Source: Dendrocalamus latiflorus (Eukaryota; Streptophyta; Magnoliopsida; Poales; Poaceae). Taken from it: a DNA stretch of 64,000 bases. Below, one piece after another: positions 36,111 through 48,505 of the stretch (the first letter of the stretch is position 1; every line of letters starts with the position of its first letter). A model generated the notes under the pieces. The model did no database searches and was not told the DNA's origin. It saw only the letters and a program-made list of their open reading frames with translations. The stretch is taken from assembly GCA_017311315.1 (NCBI GenBank), contig CM029609.1:39740744-39804743 (forward strand). Direction: 5' to 3'. Both the position numbers and the translations under genes were made by a program.

Positions 36111-37213
36111 ATGAAACATTGACGAAGCATGTCCAGTCGAAGCGGTCTGGAGAACTCCCCGCTTATGGTTTATAGCTTATGGCTTCTCTAAATAAATAGG
36201 AACATTTCTCTGTTATCATTTCGAAGCGACTTATCGGGATAGTCTTTTCAAAACAACTTATTGGTTTATCGACATTCGATTCGTTCTCACAAGCACTCGC
36301 ACTAGGATTAAAAGTCATCAAACGTAGCAAAAAAAAAACACACCTAATGTCTTTGGCTTAAAAAAACATAAAATTCGTTGGGTTGCTATTAGTATTTTTT
36401 TTATATCAACTTCTCCAACGCTGCTTTGCACGTCGTATTCCTCGGCATGTAGCAACATACATAGTGTGGTTTTCAAGCTTGATTTTTGAGAGAGATGGAG
36501 CACCAAACTACAAATACACAAACTGCCAAGTCCAGTGAAACATTCAATATTGGAGGCCCCTATTTGCAACGTAGTAAATGAAAAATAGAGGAATCGAAAA
36601 GACAGGAATAGCTCAAAACAACTGTTTGGTTGCCTAATAGGACAAATGTAGGAATTTTAGGGGTAGTGTTTCTTAGAGAAAGGAGAGAGAAGCTACCTTA
36701 TGTTTAAAACTTTAAATGCCTCCAAAAAATGCAGGGGAACTTTATTTCCTACAATTTTTTTATGAGACAATCCTACAAACCAAACATCCTCTCTCGAACA
36801 CGGTAAAAATGTTATACCGATCTCACGTATAGGTAGTTAAAATCGGTATATTTGTTCTGGTCTAATGCTTGATTGGCTACCAAATTCCTTAGTGAATCCT
36901 CTTACTTAATACTTGCCCTGATAAACTCTTCTTCCTCTTGAAACATTAAAAAATTTCTAGTAAATTTAGATTTATTCTTTTTAACTGCGGCTTATAACTT
37001 TTAGACTATTTATGAGAAAGAGTACGGAGTAACAGAAACCCATGTACGGTTTTGATCGATATCAATGAAGTCGTTATAGTATATACTATAATCAACTTGT
37101 AGACTCCATCTTAAAAAGATATTTCATTCAAAACTAATTATCGTAAAAAAGCAAAAAGTATTTTTTAAAAAGCTAAAAAGTAAAGACCTTTAGAATAGAT
37201 TTTGGGATTATGA
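36111..37213. other. Intergenic AT-rich DNA with one dispersed-repeat copy
   Basis: No gene is seen. The stretch 36980-37180 (atcaatgaagtcgttatagt, then atcaacttgtagactcc) is the second copy of the repeat also found at 20880-21050 and 38830-39020. Confidence 0.45.
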
Positions 37214-37431
37214 GGGTGTTTGGTTCCGGGCTGTTGCTAGCCATGCAGGCTGTGGCGCCGCCAAAGAGTGTGGCGAAGAAAAAGGCCGCCACAAGTGTGG
37301 CGTAATTTGCACGGAAACAAACTAATAGATTATGTAGCTGCCTCAACTTATTCAGAAGCTAAACAACAGCTAATTTTTCTGTGACAACCACAAATATAAC
37401 GTGGCAAAGTTTAGTTAGGAACCAAACACCC
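37214..37431. mobile_element. MITE upstream of the histidine-rich gene
   Basis: Inverted ends gggtgtttggttcc and ggaaccaaacaccc enclose about 218 bp with no coding potential. The GGGTGTTTGGTT terminus resembles Tourist-like (PIF/Harbinger) MITEs. I could not find a clean target duplication, so the family is tentative. It lies about 180 bp upstream of the likely TATA element of the next gene. Confidence 0.65.
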
Positions 37432-37607
37432 CTGTGCATCCCGCCATCACCTAGAATCACCAACAAAGCGGGCATTTTCCGATGACCCGTTTGACTTGCA
37501 CCCATTTTTCCCGATCCAGTGAATGCACCTTCACCAGTACATCCCCACCCCCAAGTACACTACTGGACCCCACAAGTACAGCCCGTTTGTGGGCCCCGCC
37601 CCGCGGC

Positions 37608-37617
37608 TACAAATACC
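37608..37617 (+). promoter_or_regulatory. Possible TATA-like element of the histidine-rich gene
   Basis: ctacaaatac lies about 55 bp upstream of the ATG at 37667, a distance that allows a short 5' leader. The match to the TATA consensus is imperfect. Confidence 0.4.
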
Positions 37618-37666
37618 CTTCCGTTTCCATTCCGTCCGAAACATCTCTCCTGCCACGCAAGCCATC

Positions 37667-38350
37667 ATGGCCCGCCTGTCAGCAACCATCGCCCTCCTCC
37701 TCCTCTCCCTGCTCGCCGTCGCCCACTGCCGCGTCCTCGAGGCGGAGCCCGTCTCCGACGAGCAGGGCCCAACGAAGTCAGCCGCCACCGACGACGAAGC
37801 GTTAGACACTGAAGCGGTGGTCCCGGCCCACCGTTTTGCGGCTGGCCAGGGCTTCCTCCGCCTCCCCTCCCACCGGCGCCACCGCCACCCGTGCCGCCAC
37901 GGCCACGCCCTCCTCGACCGCAACCCCTGGTGGGCGCGTCACCACGGCTTCCTCCTGGAGGACGCGTACCGCTTCCACCGCCACGGCGGCGGTGTCCCCC
38001 ACCTTGTCGAGAACCGCGCCCACCTGGTCGTCGACGTGCCCGCCGAGTTGCCCCACGTAGAGGAGCCAAAGGATGCGGCGAAGGAGGACAAGGCCGTCGC
38101 GGAGCCGGACCCCGATCGCTCGCACCCGGACCGCATCAAGGAGCAGGAGAACAAGAAGCAGCTCCATGGCGAAGAAGAGGAGGAGGACGAGTCGGTGAAG
38201 GCGTGGAAGAGGGAGATGTGGAGGAGGTTCCGCCACGGCCGCCGCTTCCACCACCACCGCCACCACCACCACGCGGAGGAGACCGACGAGCAGCAGGAAG
38301 AGGAGGGCGGGGTGATGAAGTGGTTCAAGGACCTCATGAACCGCTTCTAG
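37667..38350 (+). CDS. Histidine-rich secreted protein, function unknown
   Basis: An intronless gene encodes 227 residues. I chose the ATG at 37667 because it gives a textbook signal peptide (MARLSATIALLLLSLLAVAHC, cleaved near residue 21); the 48 extra upstream codons in the frame look like promoter and 5' leader. The mature part has a His/Arg-rich block around residues 64-110 (SHRRHRHPCRHGHALLDRN onward), an acidic/Lys-rich middle (residues about 130-180), then a WKREMWRRFRHGRRF segment followed by RFHHHRHHHHAEE. It ends with acidic residues and MKWFKDLMNRF. High His content suggests binding of zinc, copper or nickel in the wall or vacuole, but this is inference. Codon use is strongly GC-biased, as in real grass genes. 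I do not recognise the family. Confidence 0.8.
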   Translation: MARLSATIALLLLSLLAVAHCRVLEAEPVSDEQGPTKSAATDDEALDTEAVVPAHRFAAGQGFLRLPSHRRHRHPCRHGHALLDRNPWWARHHGFLLEDAYRFHRHGGGVPHLVENRAHLVVDVPAELPHVEEPKDAAKEDKAVAEPDPDRSHPDRIKEQENKKQLHGEEEEEDESVKAWKREMWRRFRHGRRFHHHRHHHHAEETDEQQEEEGGVMKWFKDLMNRF

Positions 38351-39149
38351 TCGTCATCCGGCTAGCTAGCTGCTTAACTCGGTCCAACGCTTAATCACCT
38401 GGTTTTATGTCTATCAATCTAGTATCTACTTCTTTCATGGCTACTGGTTTCTGCACCCTGTATTGGAGTACGTGTGTCAGTGTGTACGTACGTTTCTCTA
38501 CGGGTATTTGTATCTTCCTTCGTACTATGATCGAATAAGCTGAGTTTATTCCATCGATTGGGAACGTTGATTGTCACTGGAACACAGGAATGACATTTAC
38601 AAAACTGTTGACCTGCACGCAGCACTGCTAATCGATCAGCGTATGGCATGGCATCAACTAAACAGAGTAGTGCTAACCTTGCGCTAGTGACTAGTCAGCC
38701 CGATTTGCATGAACTTGAAACGTCGTTCTTAAATCTTTTGATTGCAAGTTGTACTAACACCACAATTGATGGTCTGAACTTTTGCAACTCTGACGTTTTT
38801 CTCCGGTTGAAGGCATGTTCTTTATGGGTGTGACTTATGATTTTTGGTTAAAATTGTTAAATTTTAGCTGTTTACGGCTAAGATTACAAAGAGATATTCG
38901 CTTACAATTTTGAATGGTACAGATGTTAGGCCTTTAACGTATTTATAGTTAACTTGTAGACCTCGCTTTAAAAAAAATACTCCGTTTAAAAGTTAGATAC
39001 TATAGTAAAAGCTAAAAGCCGAAAAAGAACAGGCAGTCTCTTCATCAACTTGCTCTTGCTGAGCAACTCAGACCGTGAGAGGAGCCATTTCACCTCGACT
39101 CAAGTAATCAAGTTAATTTATTGTTCCCTTGTTGCTTTCTTTCCGTACA
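38351..39149. other. 3' flank of the histidine-rich gene with a dispersed-repeat copy
   Basis: The 3' UTR probably lies in the first 200 bp; a possible poly(A) signal gaataagc occurs near 38532. The stretch 38830-39020 (tatagttaacttgtagacct, then aaatactccgttt) is the third copy of the repeat at 20880 and 36980. No further gene is seen. Confidence 0.45.
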
Positions 39150-41232
39150 ACCATATTCAAAATGTCCATTATTCGTTTGTATTGAACAATTAGCAATCTT
39201 ATCGAGTTGAAGTTTACATTTATGAAAGTTTGCAAAATTTTAGAATTATTGCCTATCAAGGGTGATATGACCGGCTAAGGGCACGGTCTGACCGCCAGTT
39301 CAGTATGACCAATCTCTCGGTGACGGTCAGGTCGCTGGAGCGGTGTGGTCAATTTCTAGTTGGCAACTGCTTTTTTCAAAGAGATGCTCGCTTGTGTGCG
39401 TGAGAGAAAATATGTGCAATCTGACCATCCAATGGGTGGCGATTCGACCAAGTATGGCCGAGCGGTCAGACCGATATGAGGGCCACAGTCTGACTGGCTC
39501 CCCTATTACCAAGGTTTGACCGGATTGGCTGGTGCGGTCAGACAGGCTATGACTGAAGGTATCCGATAGGGGTTTAGATATTTGTGAGAAATAGTCATAG
39601 GTTGAGTTTTGGAGTCTTAGATAATTGCATTCACAACGTATAAAAGCATGTTTAGACTAATATGGGACAAGTTATGAAGAACTTGTTCTCAGAAATAATT
39701 TATTGGTCTTTGATATGTAGGAATCATTGATGCAACTATGGTCGACGGATGGACCAGGACTTGGCTCTAGAATGGGCTGAGGTATAGTCAAGAAAGTCGG
39801 GTGGGATGGTTAAGCTCAAGCAAGGTACAGAAAAGATATGGGATATTGAAGGGAAGGTTCGAATAATGGTTCATCAAATGGTGTGGTTGGTGTAAGTAAG
39901 GTGTGGTCGATAAGAACCGACACTGAGAGATTTACCGATGTGTGGGCCATTGGTAAACCTACACATTATAGGCATAGGAATTTCTTGCAAAGAAGGAGAT
40001 GACCATGAACTGGGTTCGAGGAAGATGTGATGTCTATGGTCAAAGCGATGGTGTTTTGGCGGGGAAGCCAAAATACCGGAAACGGTGATGGGACCAAAAT
40101 CGCGACTCTTGGAGGGCGTTGGTAGAGCAGTTTAGATCAAGAAGACATGAGGAGGCTAAATGGATGAGAAGCTTGCTCCTTAGCAGATTTGGGCTTATAC
40201 ACTTTGAGAAACATGCATAAACCATATGTGAGTCTAAAATCTGATGTGTATGGGGTTAACGGGTTCCCCGGTTGTGCTATTGTATAGTATCCATTGAGGT
40301 TAACGACTTCCTTGTAATAAAAGCTTTGGGTGAGTGCTCTCGACGGAGCTCTGTCCTCCATGGTGGAGTAGTTGTAGACTTTTCATCTATAAGTTGCAAT
40401 ATATCAAACTTATTCATCCTACATGGTGTGTTCTTACTCCTGCTAATTTTGCAGTTGTTTGGCTAGTGGTTTATCTTCTCTCCTTCCCTTTTGATCTTGC
40501 TTGTTCCAAAGATGTGTAAGTGATGGAGATACCTCATGAAGATAATATTTCATTCATCTAGAGACCAACTGTAGCAAGATCTTGAAGGATGCTTGATTTG
40601 ATTTGATTTGGAGCTTTTCTAGTGAAATCTTATTCCTAGTATTTTAGCCTAAAATGTTTAGGTGTTCTTACTTATTGTGGGAACTCGTCTAGAGCCATTT
40701 TGAGTATTCTTAATCCACGAGCAAGTCATCTATCAAGCTTTTAAGTTTTGTCCAGTTTTAGTGCAACCTTACCTGTCTTGAGGAAAGGTTAGAATTTGGA
40801 CCATGATCTATGCGATTGTTGGATGGATTAGGTTACTGAGATCCTCAGCAAGGTATGTGCAAAGTTTGAAATCATTTGGAGATGTGTTTTGAAGATTGCG
40901 CCCTTTTTTATTTTGGCTCCGTCTGATTTTCAGTTCTAGGATTAGGAGTGAGGTCACACCGCACCCCAGGCCTGTGATCCGACCGGAGGCTGGTCAGACC
41001 AGTCAGCTCTGATGGACAACTCGGTCGGTCTAACCACTCTCTCATAGCGATCGGACCGGTTCAGATGAGTTGAACTTCGTTTGCTTTTACATTTTTGTGA
41101 GTTATTCGTTAATGAGTAAATATGATCTTCCTAGCTTCCAGAAGTTAATGGAGTGAAAGTTTTAAAATACTATTTGCAAGGTTCAATTTGAGACATCATT
41201 CACTCCTTCTGATTGCCATGTTAGATGTAACA
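39150..41232 (+). repeat. LTR-like dispersed repeat, second copy
   Basis: The segment is similar to 55677-59097 and, in part, to 1-1036. Shared landmarks are gaagtttacatttatgaaag near 39207, clusters of ggtc(a/t)gaccg-type degenerate repeats at 39260-39550 and 40930-41060, ttatacactttgagaaacatg near 40194, gtatggggttaacggg near 40248, and a closing block catcattcactccttctgat...taaca near 41193-41232. No ORF of note. It may be a solo LTR, but I found no convincing target duplication. Confidence 0.45.
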
Positions 41233-41716
41233 CTTTCTAACTCTAGTGAGATTGGAGGTCATCTGCCCTCCTATAGAAATTGGCCTCCCTGTTGCTTCTG
41301 CAGACTTGGATGACGATAAAGACAGATAACTTGATCTCTCCTCTTGTCCTCATGGATTTGGATTTGGAAGTGTTTCCAGTGAAAAAGTAAGTAAAACCTC
41401 TGGTTTGTGCGGTGGGTGTGTCTAAGAATTTGGCAAGAACCATGAGTAGAAAACGCGTGCAATACATGCTTGCCAGTGACGTTTTGTTGATGTATATATA
41501 CCGACGTGCAATGACATGTAAATGATGTGCCTTAATTACCTGGAAAACTAACTCAAGAGACTACTTTGCGATGGGTTGACAAGTTTGGAGAAGGCGACCG
41601 TGGACGACTGCGTACGATCTGGTTACATGTGATGGATGAATTATTAGTTTACCCCTAGTTTGGGCTAACAACTCTTTTAACCTTTCATTAGCATCGATGC
41701 TGCAATCGGCAACGAC

Positions 41717-42233
41717 TAGGGGTGCAATCAGAGCGGATACAGACATATATCGCTTATCCTATATCCTATTCTATATTTTTTCCTCAGAATTAGAATCAAA
41801 CACGGATAATACCGGATATCCATTTCTCCATTCCGTATCCATTCTATAATCTTTCGGACAGTCGGTCGGATAGAAATTATCCGCTTCTTTACATGAGACA
41901 TTGGACAGTATGGTACAATCAGAGCGAACATGGAGTGACTAATTACTGAGATATTGAAGGAAGAACACTCAATACTCACGCCTGTTTAGATGTGATAATT
42001 TGTCTATATGTTATCTTGTTCCTAGATGAAGTTGCAACAGACTTTCTCATATCATTTGACATACGGATGTATACGGACAAATATCACTTATCCCGTATCC
42101 TATTCCATATTTTTTCTCGGAGTCGGAATCGGATACGGATAGTGCCGGATATCCATCTACCCCTTCCGTATTCGTATCACAAGCCTTCAGTCGGTCGGAC
42201 GGATGGAAATTATCCACTCCTTTTGTACCCCTA
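41717..42233 (+). mobile_element. hAT-type MITE, 517 bp, left member of an inverted pair
   Basis: The ends are taggggtgcaatc and gtacccccta-like (gtacccctag, ending at the a of ccccta). The flanks gcaacgac (41709-41716) and gcaatgat (42234-42241) match at six of eight bases, with two C/T differences, consistent with an aged 8-bp duplication. The inside contains cggataatac, tatccgtatcc and sggtcggac-type blocks shared with its partner at 42263-42779, which lies in opposite orientation. Confidence 0.8.
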
Positions 42234-42262
42234 GCAATGATAGTCAGTGCAATGGTGCTCGA

Positions 42263-42779
42263 TAGGAGCGCAAACGAAGCAGATAATTTCCGTCTGTCTG
42301 ACCGACCGAAAGCATACGAAACGCATACGGAAGGAGTAGATGGGTATCCGGCATTATCCGTGTCCAACTCCGACTCCGATTAAAAAATATGGAATAGGAT
42401 ACGAGATAAGTGATATCCGTCCGTATATATCCGTATGTCAAATGATATGAGAAAGTCTATTGTGACTTTACCTAGGAACAAAATAACATATAGGCAGATT
42501 GTCATATCTAAATAAGCAGGAGTACTTAGTGCTCTTTCTTCAACATCTTAGTAATTAGCCTTTCCATGTCCGCTCTGATGGTACCATACTGTCCAATGTC
42601 CTGTGCAAAGAAGCGGATAATTTTCGTCCAACCGACCGTCCGAAAGATTATGGAACAGATACGGAATGGAGAAATAGATATCCGACATTATCCGTATCTG
42701 ACTCCAACTCCAAGGAAAAAATATAAAATAGGATACAAAATAAGCGATATATGTTCATATCTGCTCCGATTGCACCCTA
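42263..42779 (-). mobile_element. hAT-type MITE, 517 bp, right member of an inverted pair
   Basis: The ends are taggagcgcaaac and gattgcaccctag (ending at the a of cccta). A perfect 8-bp duplication gtgctcga flanks it (42255-42262 and 42780-42787). It is the same family and exactly the same length as 41717-42233, inverted, and the two are separated by 29 bp. Having separate target duplications shows two independent insertions, not one foldback element. Confidence 0.85.
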
Positions 42780-42787
42780 GTGCTCGA

Positions 42788-44014
42788 GACTTCAGGGTCG
42801 ACAAATTAGCCTCGGCATATATGGCATGTGATTACTACCCTTCACTATAATTTGAAGTTCACGATGATCCCTGCATGCTCTAATGCCGTCACTGCATACG
42901 CAACTCAACTCGACAAACCAACCACCATTGGTTCCCGCTCCTGCAAATTAATCTGTCCTGCGAGAGTATCACTCTGATCGTATCATACTAATAGTATCAT
43001 TGAGTTTTTTTAATCAAGTGAATGTCGCCTTTTCCAAAAAAAAAAACAAGTGAATATCTGTGAGCATTTTCTCTAAGAAAAACTAAGAAGATCCCATCAG
43101 ATCGAAGCGACCAAACAGACCCGCCCGCCAGCCCGTTTGACACTTTGACTTCTCCTATACAAGCTCTGGCCGCTGATGTTGCGCACCCTACGGTATGGGT
43201 TATGGGTACTGAACCATACGTGCTAGCACTAGCCTTTCCCTACGGAGTTTGTGCTGTTATGTGATTATTTCACTGTTTAGTGTGCTTGTTCTGGAGATGA
43301 TATGATTAGCAGTAAGAACAAAGAAGAAACTAGAGAGCATGAGCTATGTTTGTGCTAATTTTAATTTAGTAATGTAAATTATGTTGTGGATGATAATAAA
43401 GGCTGGGCATTTCGCTTTTCAGGGCCAGAAAATTTCCCTTTTGTTTTACTTTCGAGTGTGCAAAGATTGAGAATCGATTGAAATCCTGCTTCTGATTGCT
43501 GTTGTTTTGTAGAGGTCATTAGTGTCGTGGATCATGATCACCAGGAACAATCCAATCATAAGCTCCCATGGGGAGGAGTTGTGCACTTGAGCTAATGTTT
43601 ATTCTCTTCTTAAAATCTTAAATTAAATCTGTGTTTTTCATGGTTGAGTATCAAAGGTCGCTTAGCTAATTAGCTCTCCATGGTTAGATCTTTTTATGTT
43701 TGGGTGTTAGCTCAACAAGAAGGCGAACACAACGCAACATTAGATTCTAAGATCTGGAAATGCTAAAAAAATATCAATCAACTCTTGAAAATAAGCTTTT
43801 ACTCTTTTTTTATGTATAGTAGTTTGTTTTGCAGCTTGATAATACGTATCGTTGCGCACGCCTAATATAATCCTGAACTACATATATTAAACCGTTCAGT
43901 AGGATCATGAACAGGAAAAAGTGGAAGACAAGCCACACCGAAGTTATCACCGTGCTGTTGCTAAGCTGGATATCAAACTTATAATGCCCCAAGAGATAAA
44001 ATGGAGTATCAAAA
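42788..44014. other. Intergenic DNA, no gene seen
   Basis: AT-rich sequence without a convincing ORF or repeat boundary. Confidence 0.5.
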
Positions 44015-47000
44015 TGTGACGCCTCGTGCTATTATCATCAGAACATGACACCAGACAACGGATTATTATTAGATGAAAACACCACCTTGTCGAATAATAA
44101 ATCATACTAGAGTTACGCAATAGAACAATAGTCCGAGATAGTTCAATCTTATTACAATACTATTGCCATATAAGGCTAAAGTCTTTAATACCTTGCTTCC
44201 TGATTAACAATAATCCTACAGGACTATTTCAAAGTTCCATTATAGGATACAAGTATCAGATATATAAAGAGATGTGGATTATTTATAGACCCTAACTCTT
44301 GGAGATGAGGCCCACTCGTCCCAACCATCGACTAGGATGTCCATCCCACCTCAGTCCTTGATATGATCACCCTCATCCCACGTGGCGTCCTCTAGGCCTG
44401 TACACCCCATATCCTACGCCAGGTATTCCCTGGCCAGAATGGGATCTAACAAAGGAATTAAATAGCAAGAGTGAGTACAAACATGCTCATCAAGCATTAA
44501 TAGCAACAATGCAACTGTACAACTCATCTCTTTATCATCAACTTTATTTTCTATCTCTTCTTTATTCATAAAATAGGTAATCAAATTTAAGTGAAGATTT
44601 GCAAGTTCTAGTATTTCAAATACTACAAGTCACCCTGATGAAGAGAAAGAACCCCAACCGGTCTCCGTAGCCTCCAATCCAGGAGACAGGAATGAATTCA
44701 TGGTTTGATTAGCACTGTGCAGACTTGTGTCACTTTAACCATAGCTACTCTGAGCTGTTTGCAACTGGATCATCCCCATTTCCATAAATGCGATGCCAAG
44801 TTAGAGTATAGAATGTTTTCCCTAGTTCTGTTATTATATCTGGATCCAACTAATCATAGTCGGTGGCCTAGGGCGATTTCTTACCCTCACCCAACACCTC
44901 ACCTAATTGTGAAATAATCATTGGTTGGGGTGGTCTAAACCTCACCCAATTCTCCATTGCGCTAATATATGCGTCTAGACTTACCACTTTCGGGCGCTAT
45001 ACTGGTTCTAGCTCAGCCTACATTGAATCCACCATTTTTAAGCTTTATACCAGTTCTGGTTTTCTTCACCTAGTTATACTACTTACCCAAATGGAGATAA
45101 TAATAACGTTATAGGGTAACATTTTCTGCTCGTCAGAATGAGAATATGGTTGGCACTAGAAATACGGCTATATACTTGAGTGAAAGTTGTTTAGTTCTTA
45201 TATTATAACCATATGTAAATGGCTCCAACCTACCCCTCTCTTTTCCTGACCAGGGCACCCTCTACCCTCTTATTATATAACTTGCAGTCCAACTGCTCCT
45301 CTACCTGGATTTGCCTTTCTTTAATCTCTCTTATATCTTAGAAGGATATGTTCTTTTGTGGTCTCTTTTCTTTTTTCATCTTATCACCAATTCTTTGAAA
45401 AAAAGGTATTTTAATGCAACAAGTGATAGTATGTATTATAAAAGTATTCTTAATTAACATAACAACTTAGAGTGATCAAAGGTAAGCTTGCTTGGGATTT
45501 GATATCAATTTTCAGTTTTAGGTACGTTTAGGTGAAGTCCTTCCCTTGACTTGAATAGTTGCCTATATTTAGTATGTAGGCTACGACTTAATTTATGAAA
45601 ACATAAAAAAAAATGTGTCATGCCGATGTGTTCCTATTGTGATGCTTTGGTCAATTAAACCAAGTGCGGTAGTTATAATTAAATTCTATTTATACCTGTT
45701 GTTTGTCATTATTTTACTGGAGTTAGGGTGTGTGGGCTTATCTAAGGGGTGTGTTCGACATTTTGCTGTTTGTTGGCAAATTACTGCACATGTATATATA
45801 CACATATATAATTACTATTCTGCACATAGATGTAGAATGCACACCAAGAAGTTATTGTCGTGTGTGAGTGAAGTTACTGCTAAATACATATAGAATTACT
45901 GTCAGTTGTAACACTACACAATTGACAGTAACTCTACATATATTTGACAGTAACTTTTCAGCGCGTACAGTGCGGGCAGGCGCAGAATAGCACTGCCATG
46001 TGTGTGTATGAACCCTTTTCCATACTCCCACTTCCAATATACTACTTAAACAAATATGTTATACTTATTTGTCATTTTTGGTATACTTAAATACTAATTC
46101 TATGATACTTTAATGTGATTTAGTTGAAAAAATTTCATCGGAGTATTTTATTTTTTGTTGTATACCCTTTTACATTTATAAAAGGAGTAAGCACACAAAC
46201 TATGCTATTAAAAGTGGACTTTGATGAAAATTTCCATGGAACTCATTTTGAAGTATGGAATCATTTTCATATCAATAAAAAATTTTCAACCAAATCATGT
46301 TGGAGTATTTTAGAATTAGCATTTAAGTATACAAAAAATGTTACATATATATAAATATATCCATTTAAACGTATATAAACCTATTTGCTCTTAATCAGGT
46401 GTGCATATATTTATATAGCCCTCTAAATATATTTGGGTGTGTGGTAGTTAGCAATGTACTCCGGCCAGCACGTTTCACCTTGGCCCAAAGCCAGCCCAAT
46501 CCATTGCCTTGGCCCACTGCTGGCCTGCTACTCCCCTTTGTTATGTCTATCCCTCTCTTTGCCTTCCGTACGCCCATCCACCTTCCCTAATTCTCTCTCT
46601 CTCCCTCTCTTCCACTCGCTCCCGACCTACCCCGCCACCATACGGCGACGCCCCCTTCGCCGGCTCCCAGCCGACGAGCTGCCAGTCTCCCTGGCGGTGT
46701 GACACCGCTGCTCGAGAGCTCTTCTCCCTCTCACAGGTATCCCCGCCATGCTCCATTTTCCCCACTTCTCGACCGCCGGTGCCCAAGAGTCCGTCAGCCT
46801 CACCTGCCATCGCTACTTCGGATCTTGTCATGGTGATGCCGGCTGGGTCACCTTCGATCAGATCCACACCCGGTGCTGCCGTCTCTAGCTCCCGATCGCC
46901 ACCCGCTTGGCCTCAGGATTGGGTGGGAGTGATAGAAACAAAAAGCATATGGGGCACCTTGCTTGATCTGGTCGGGAGTTGGGTGATCTGGTGAGGATAA

Positions 47001-48505
47001 TTATGTTGGTGCCAATGGTTGTGGTTCCTTCACAAGCTCTTGGGATCTGGTTCGCCTTCTTCTTGACTGCTCCTGGTCCCGGCTTGGTTCCCCTGCTCCA
47101 GGGCCACCGAAAATGCGATCACCTTCTGTTCGATTATTTCCTGACTCCTTAAGCTTCTCCTCCACCTCCTCCATTGATGCCTCTTTGGTGACACCATCCC
47201 TCAGCTCTCCCTATCGCTCTAGCCGCCGGTGGGATGAGATCTGGGAGGGGAGACAGAACAGGGTTGGGAGGTGAGGTGGTTTATTCCTCTCTTCTTTGCT
47301 CTGGTGACTTTGGGGAATGCTCTCTCTCTTATTCTCTCAGTTGACTTCCTTCTTATCGCTGCCCTCTGACAATCACCTGTGTGATGTGGAAATGATGGTT
47401 ACCCTCGTGGGCCGAAGGTCCTAGGGTGATTTTGGCATCGTGGTTTGGCTCTTCTAGTTTAAGGTATTCAGCCCCGCTCATTTTGGCTTGAGCTTATAGC
47501 TTCTGACTTATTTTTCACTATTCATAAATTTCGTCTTTTCTGAACTTTTGGCTTTTTTGAGTTTTTTGTCGGTTCCTTTTTCCCGTATTCGTTTGTGTTG
47601 TTCATGATGAGCTAACATATTTTTTCTACTTTTAAATTTTTTAAAATTTAATTACGCCAAATAAGTCATCTTCAGTTATAGTGTAATTTCAGGCAGCTAT
47701 AGTGCAATTTTAGCCATAAGCTACTATTTTTCAACCCAACCGAGCGGGGACTTAAAGTGGGTGATGGCATAGATTTTGTCGAAAGATTAAGCCCACTATA
47801 GCGAGAGGTGCCGGTCGGTTTCAGACGGTCTTGTTATCTCGATGAGCGCTACAGTTTGGTATTTTACATAGGACAGGTTCTGATGGCAAAAATGGTCTTT
47901 ATCAATTAGTTTCTCTTGTTCTTTTCTATCTCCGATTGCTATTTCTCTCTGCAGGTAATTCCAAGGTCACCGTCATTTGAACTAAACTCCTATTCCGATG
48001 ATACCTTTACTTGCAACTATATTGCGATGCATGACATATATCCTTGTTTGCACATGAAGTATATTCCTGTATATGAATGAGTATGGATGAATGATTTGGT
48101 GTAATTAGTTGTGTTTACTTGGGACCGCATGTAATTGAAATTTTAAATTGATCTGTACCATCAAATGAATTTGTATATGTGAATGTAGTTATTTATTCTT
48201 GTGAGAACCGTATATTATGTAATTGCATTTTAATTGACCATTTGTTGTAAATTGGACTGTAAAAGTTTTACTTGACATGTGTTACTTGAAATCATGTTGA
48301 GATGTATTAATATCTGCAATTTGTAATTTGTGAGGTGGCTTATAATTATTAATTGGACTTGTTCTGTGGAATAATTATCTTAATTCGATCTGATATGTAT
48401 TTAAAAGAAATGATTCTTTTATAATTGATTTAATTAGTTGCTTAATTAATTTTATTTAGTCATAATTTGTCAGTTGAAACGAATTAGAAATTGCGGGTCC
48501 TCACA
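44015..48505 (-). repeat. Solo LTR, about 4.49 kb
   Basis: The segment starts tgtgacgcctcg and ends ttgcgggtcctcaca. A perfect 5-bp duplication caaaa flanks it (44010-44014 and 48506-48510). On the minus strand it begins TGTGAGGACCCGC, a common start of grass gypsy LTRs. Only one start and one end are seen and there is no primer site, gag or pol, so it is a solo LTR left by recombination between two LTRs. The internal layout (AT-rich, then a GC-rich part at 46450-47300) parallels the LTR at 13660-16646. The 161-residue ORF at 46509-46994 falls in the GC-rich part and has no known domain. A short hairpin lies near 45894-45931. Confidence 0.8.
47472..47749. mobile_element. Possible MITE nested in the solo LTR
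   Basis: The segment begins ccccgctcattttggcttg and ends with the inverted form caacccaaccgagcgggg, with agcttata and ataagct blocks just inside. The TIRs are imperfect and no target duplication was resolved. Size is about 278 bp. Confidence 0.45.

Noticed and set aside
37523..37666. 48-codon N-terminal extension of the histidine-rich protein
   Set aside because: The extension covers the likely TATA element and leader, and the downstream Met begins a clean signal peptide.
37891..38394. 167-residue Pro/Arg-rich ORF overlapping the histidine-rich gene
   Set aside because: It is an out-of-frame shadow in a GC-rich exon and lacks the signal peptide and promoter spacing of the chosen frame.
41717..42779. 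A single foldback transposon with arms of about 500 bp
   Set aside because: Each half has its own hAT-type termini and its own 8-bp flanking duplication, so these are two insertions.
46509..46994. 161-residue ORF as a gene
   Set aside because: It lies in the GC-rich part of the solo LTR at 44015-48505, is low in complexity and has no domain.
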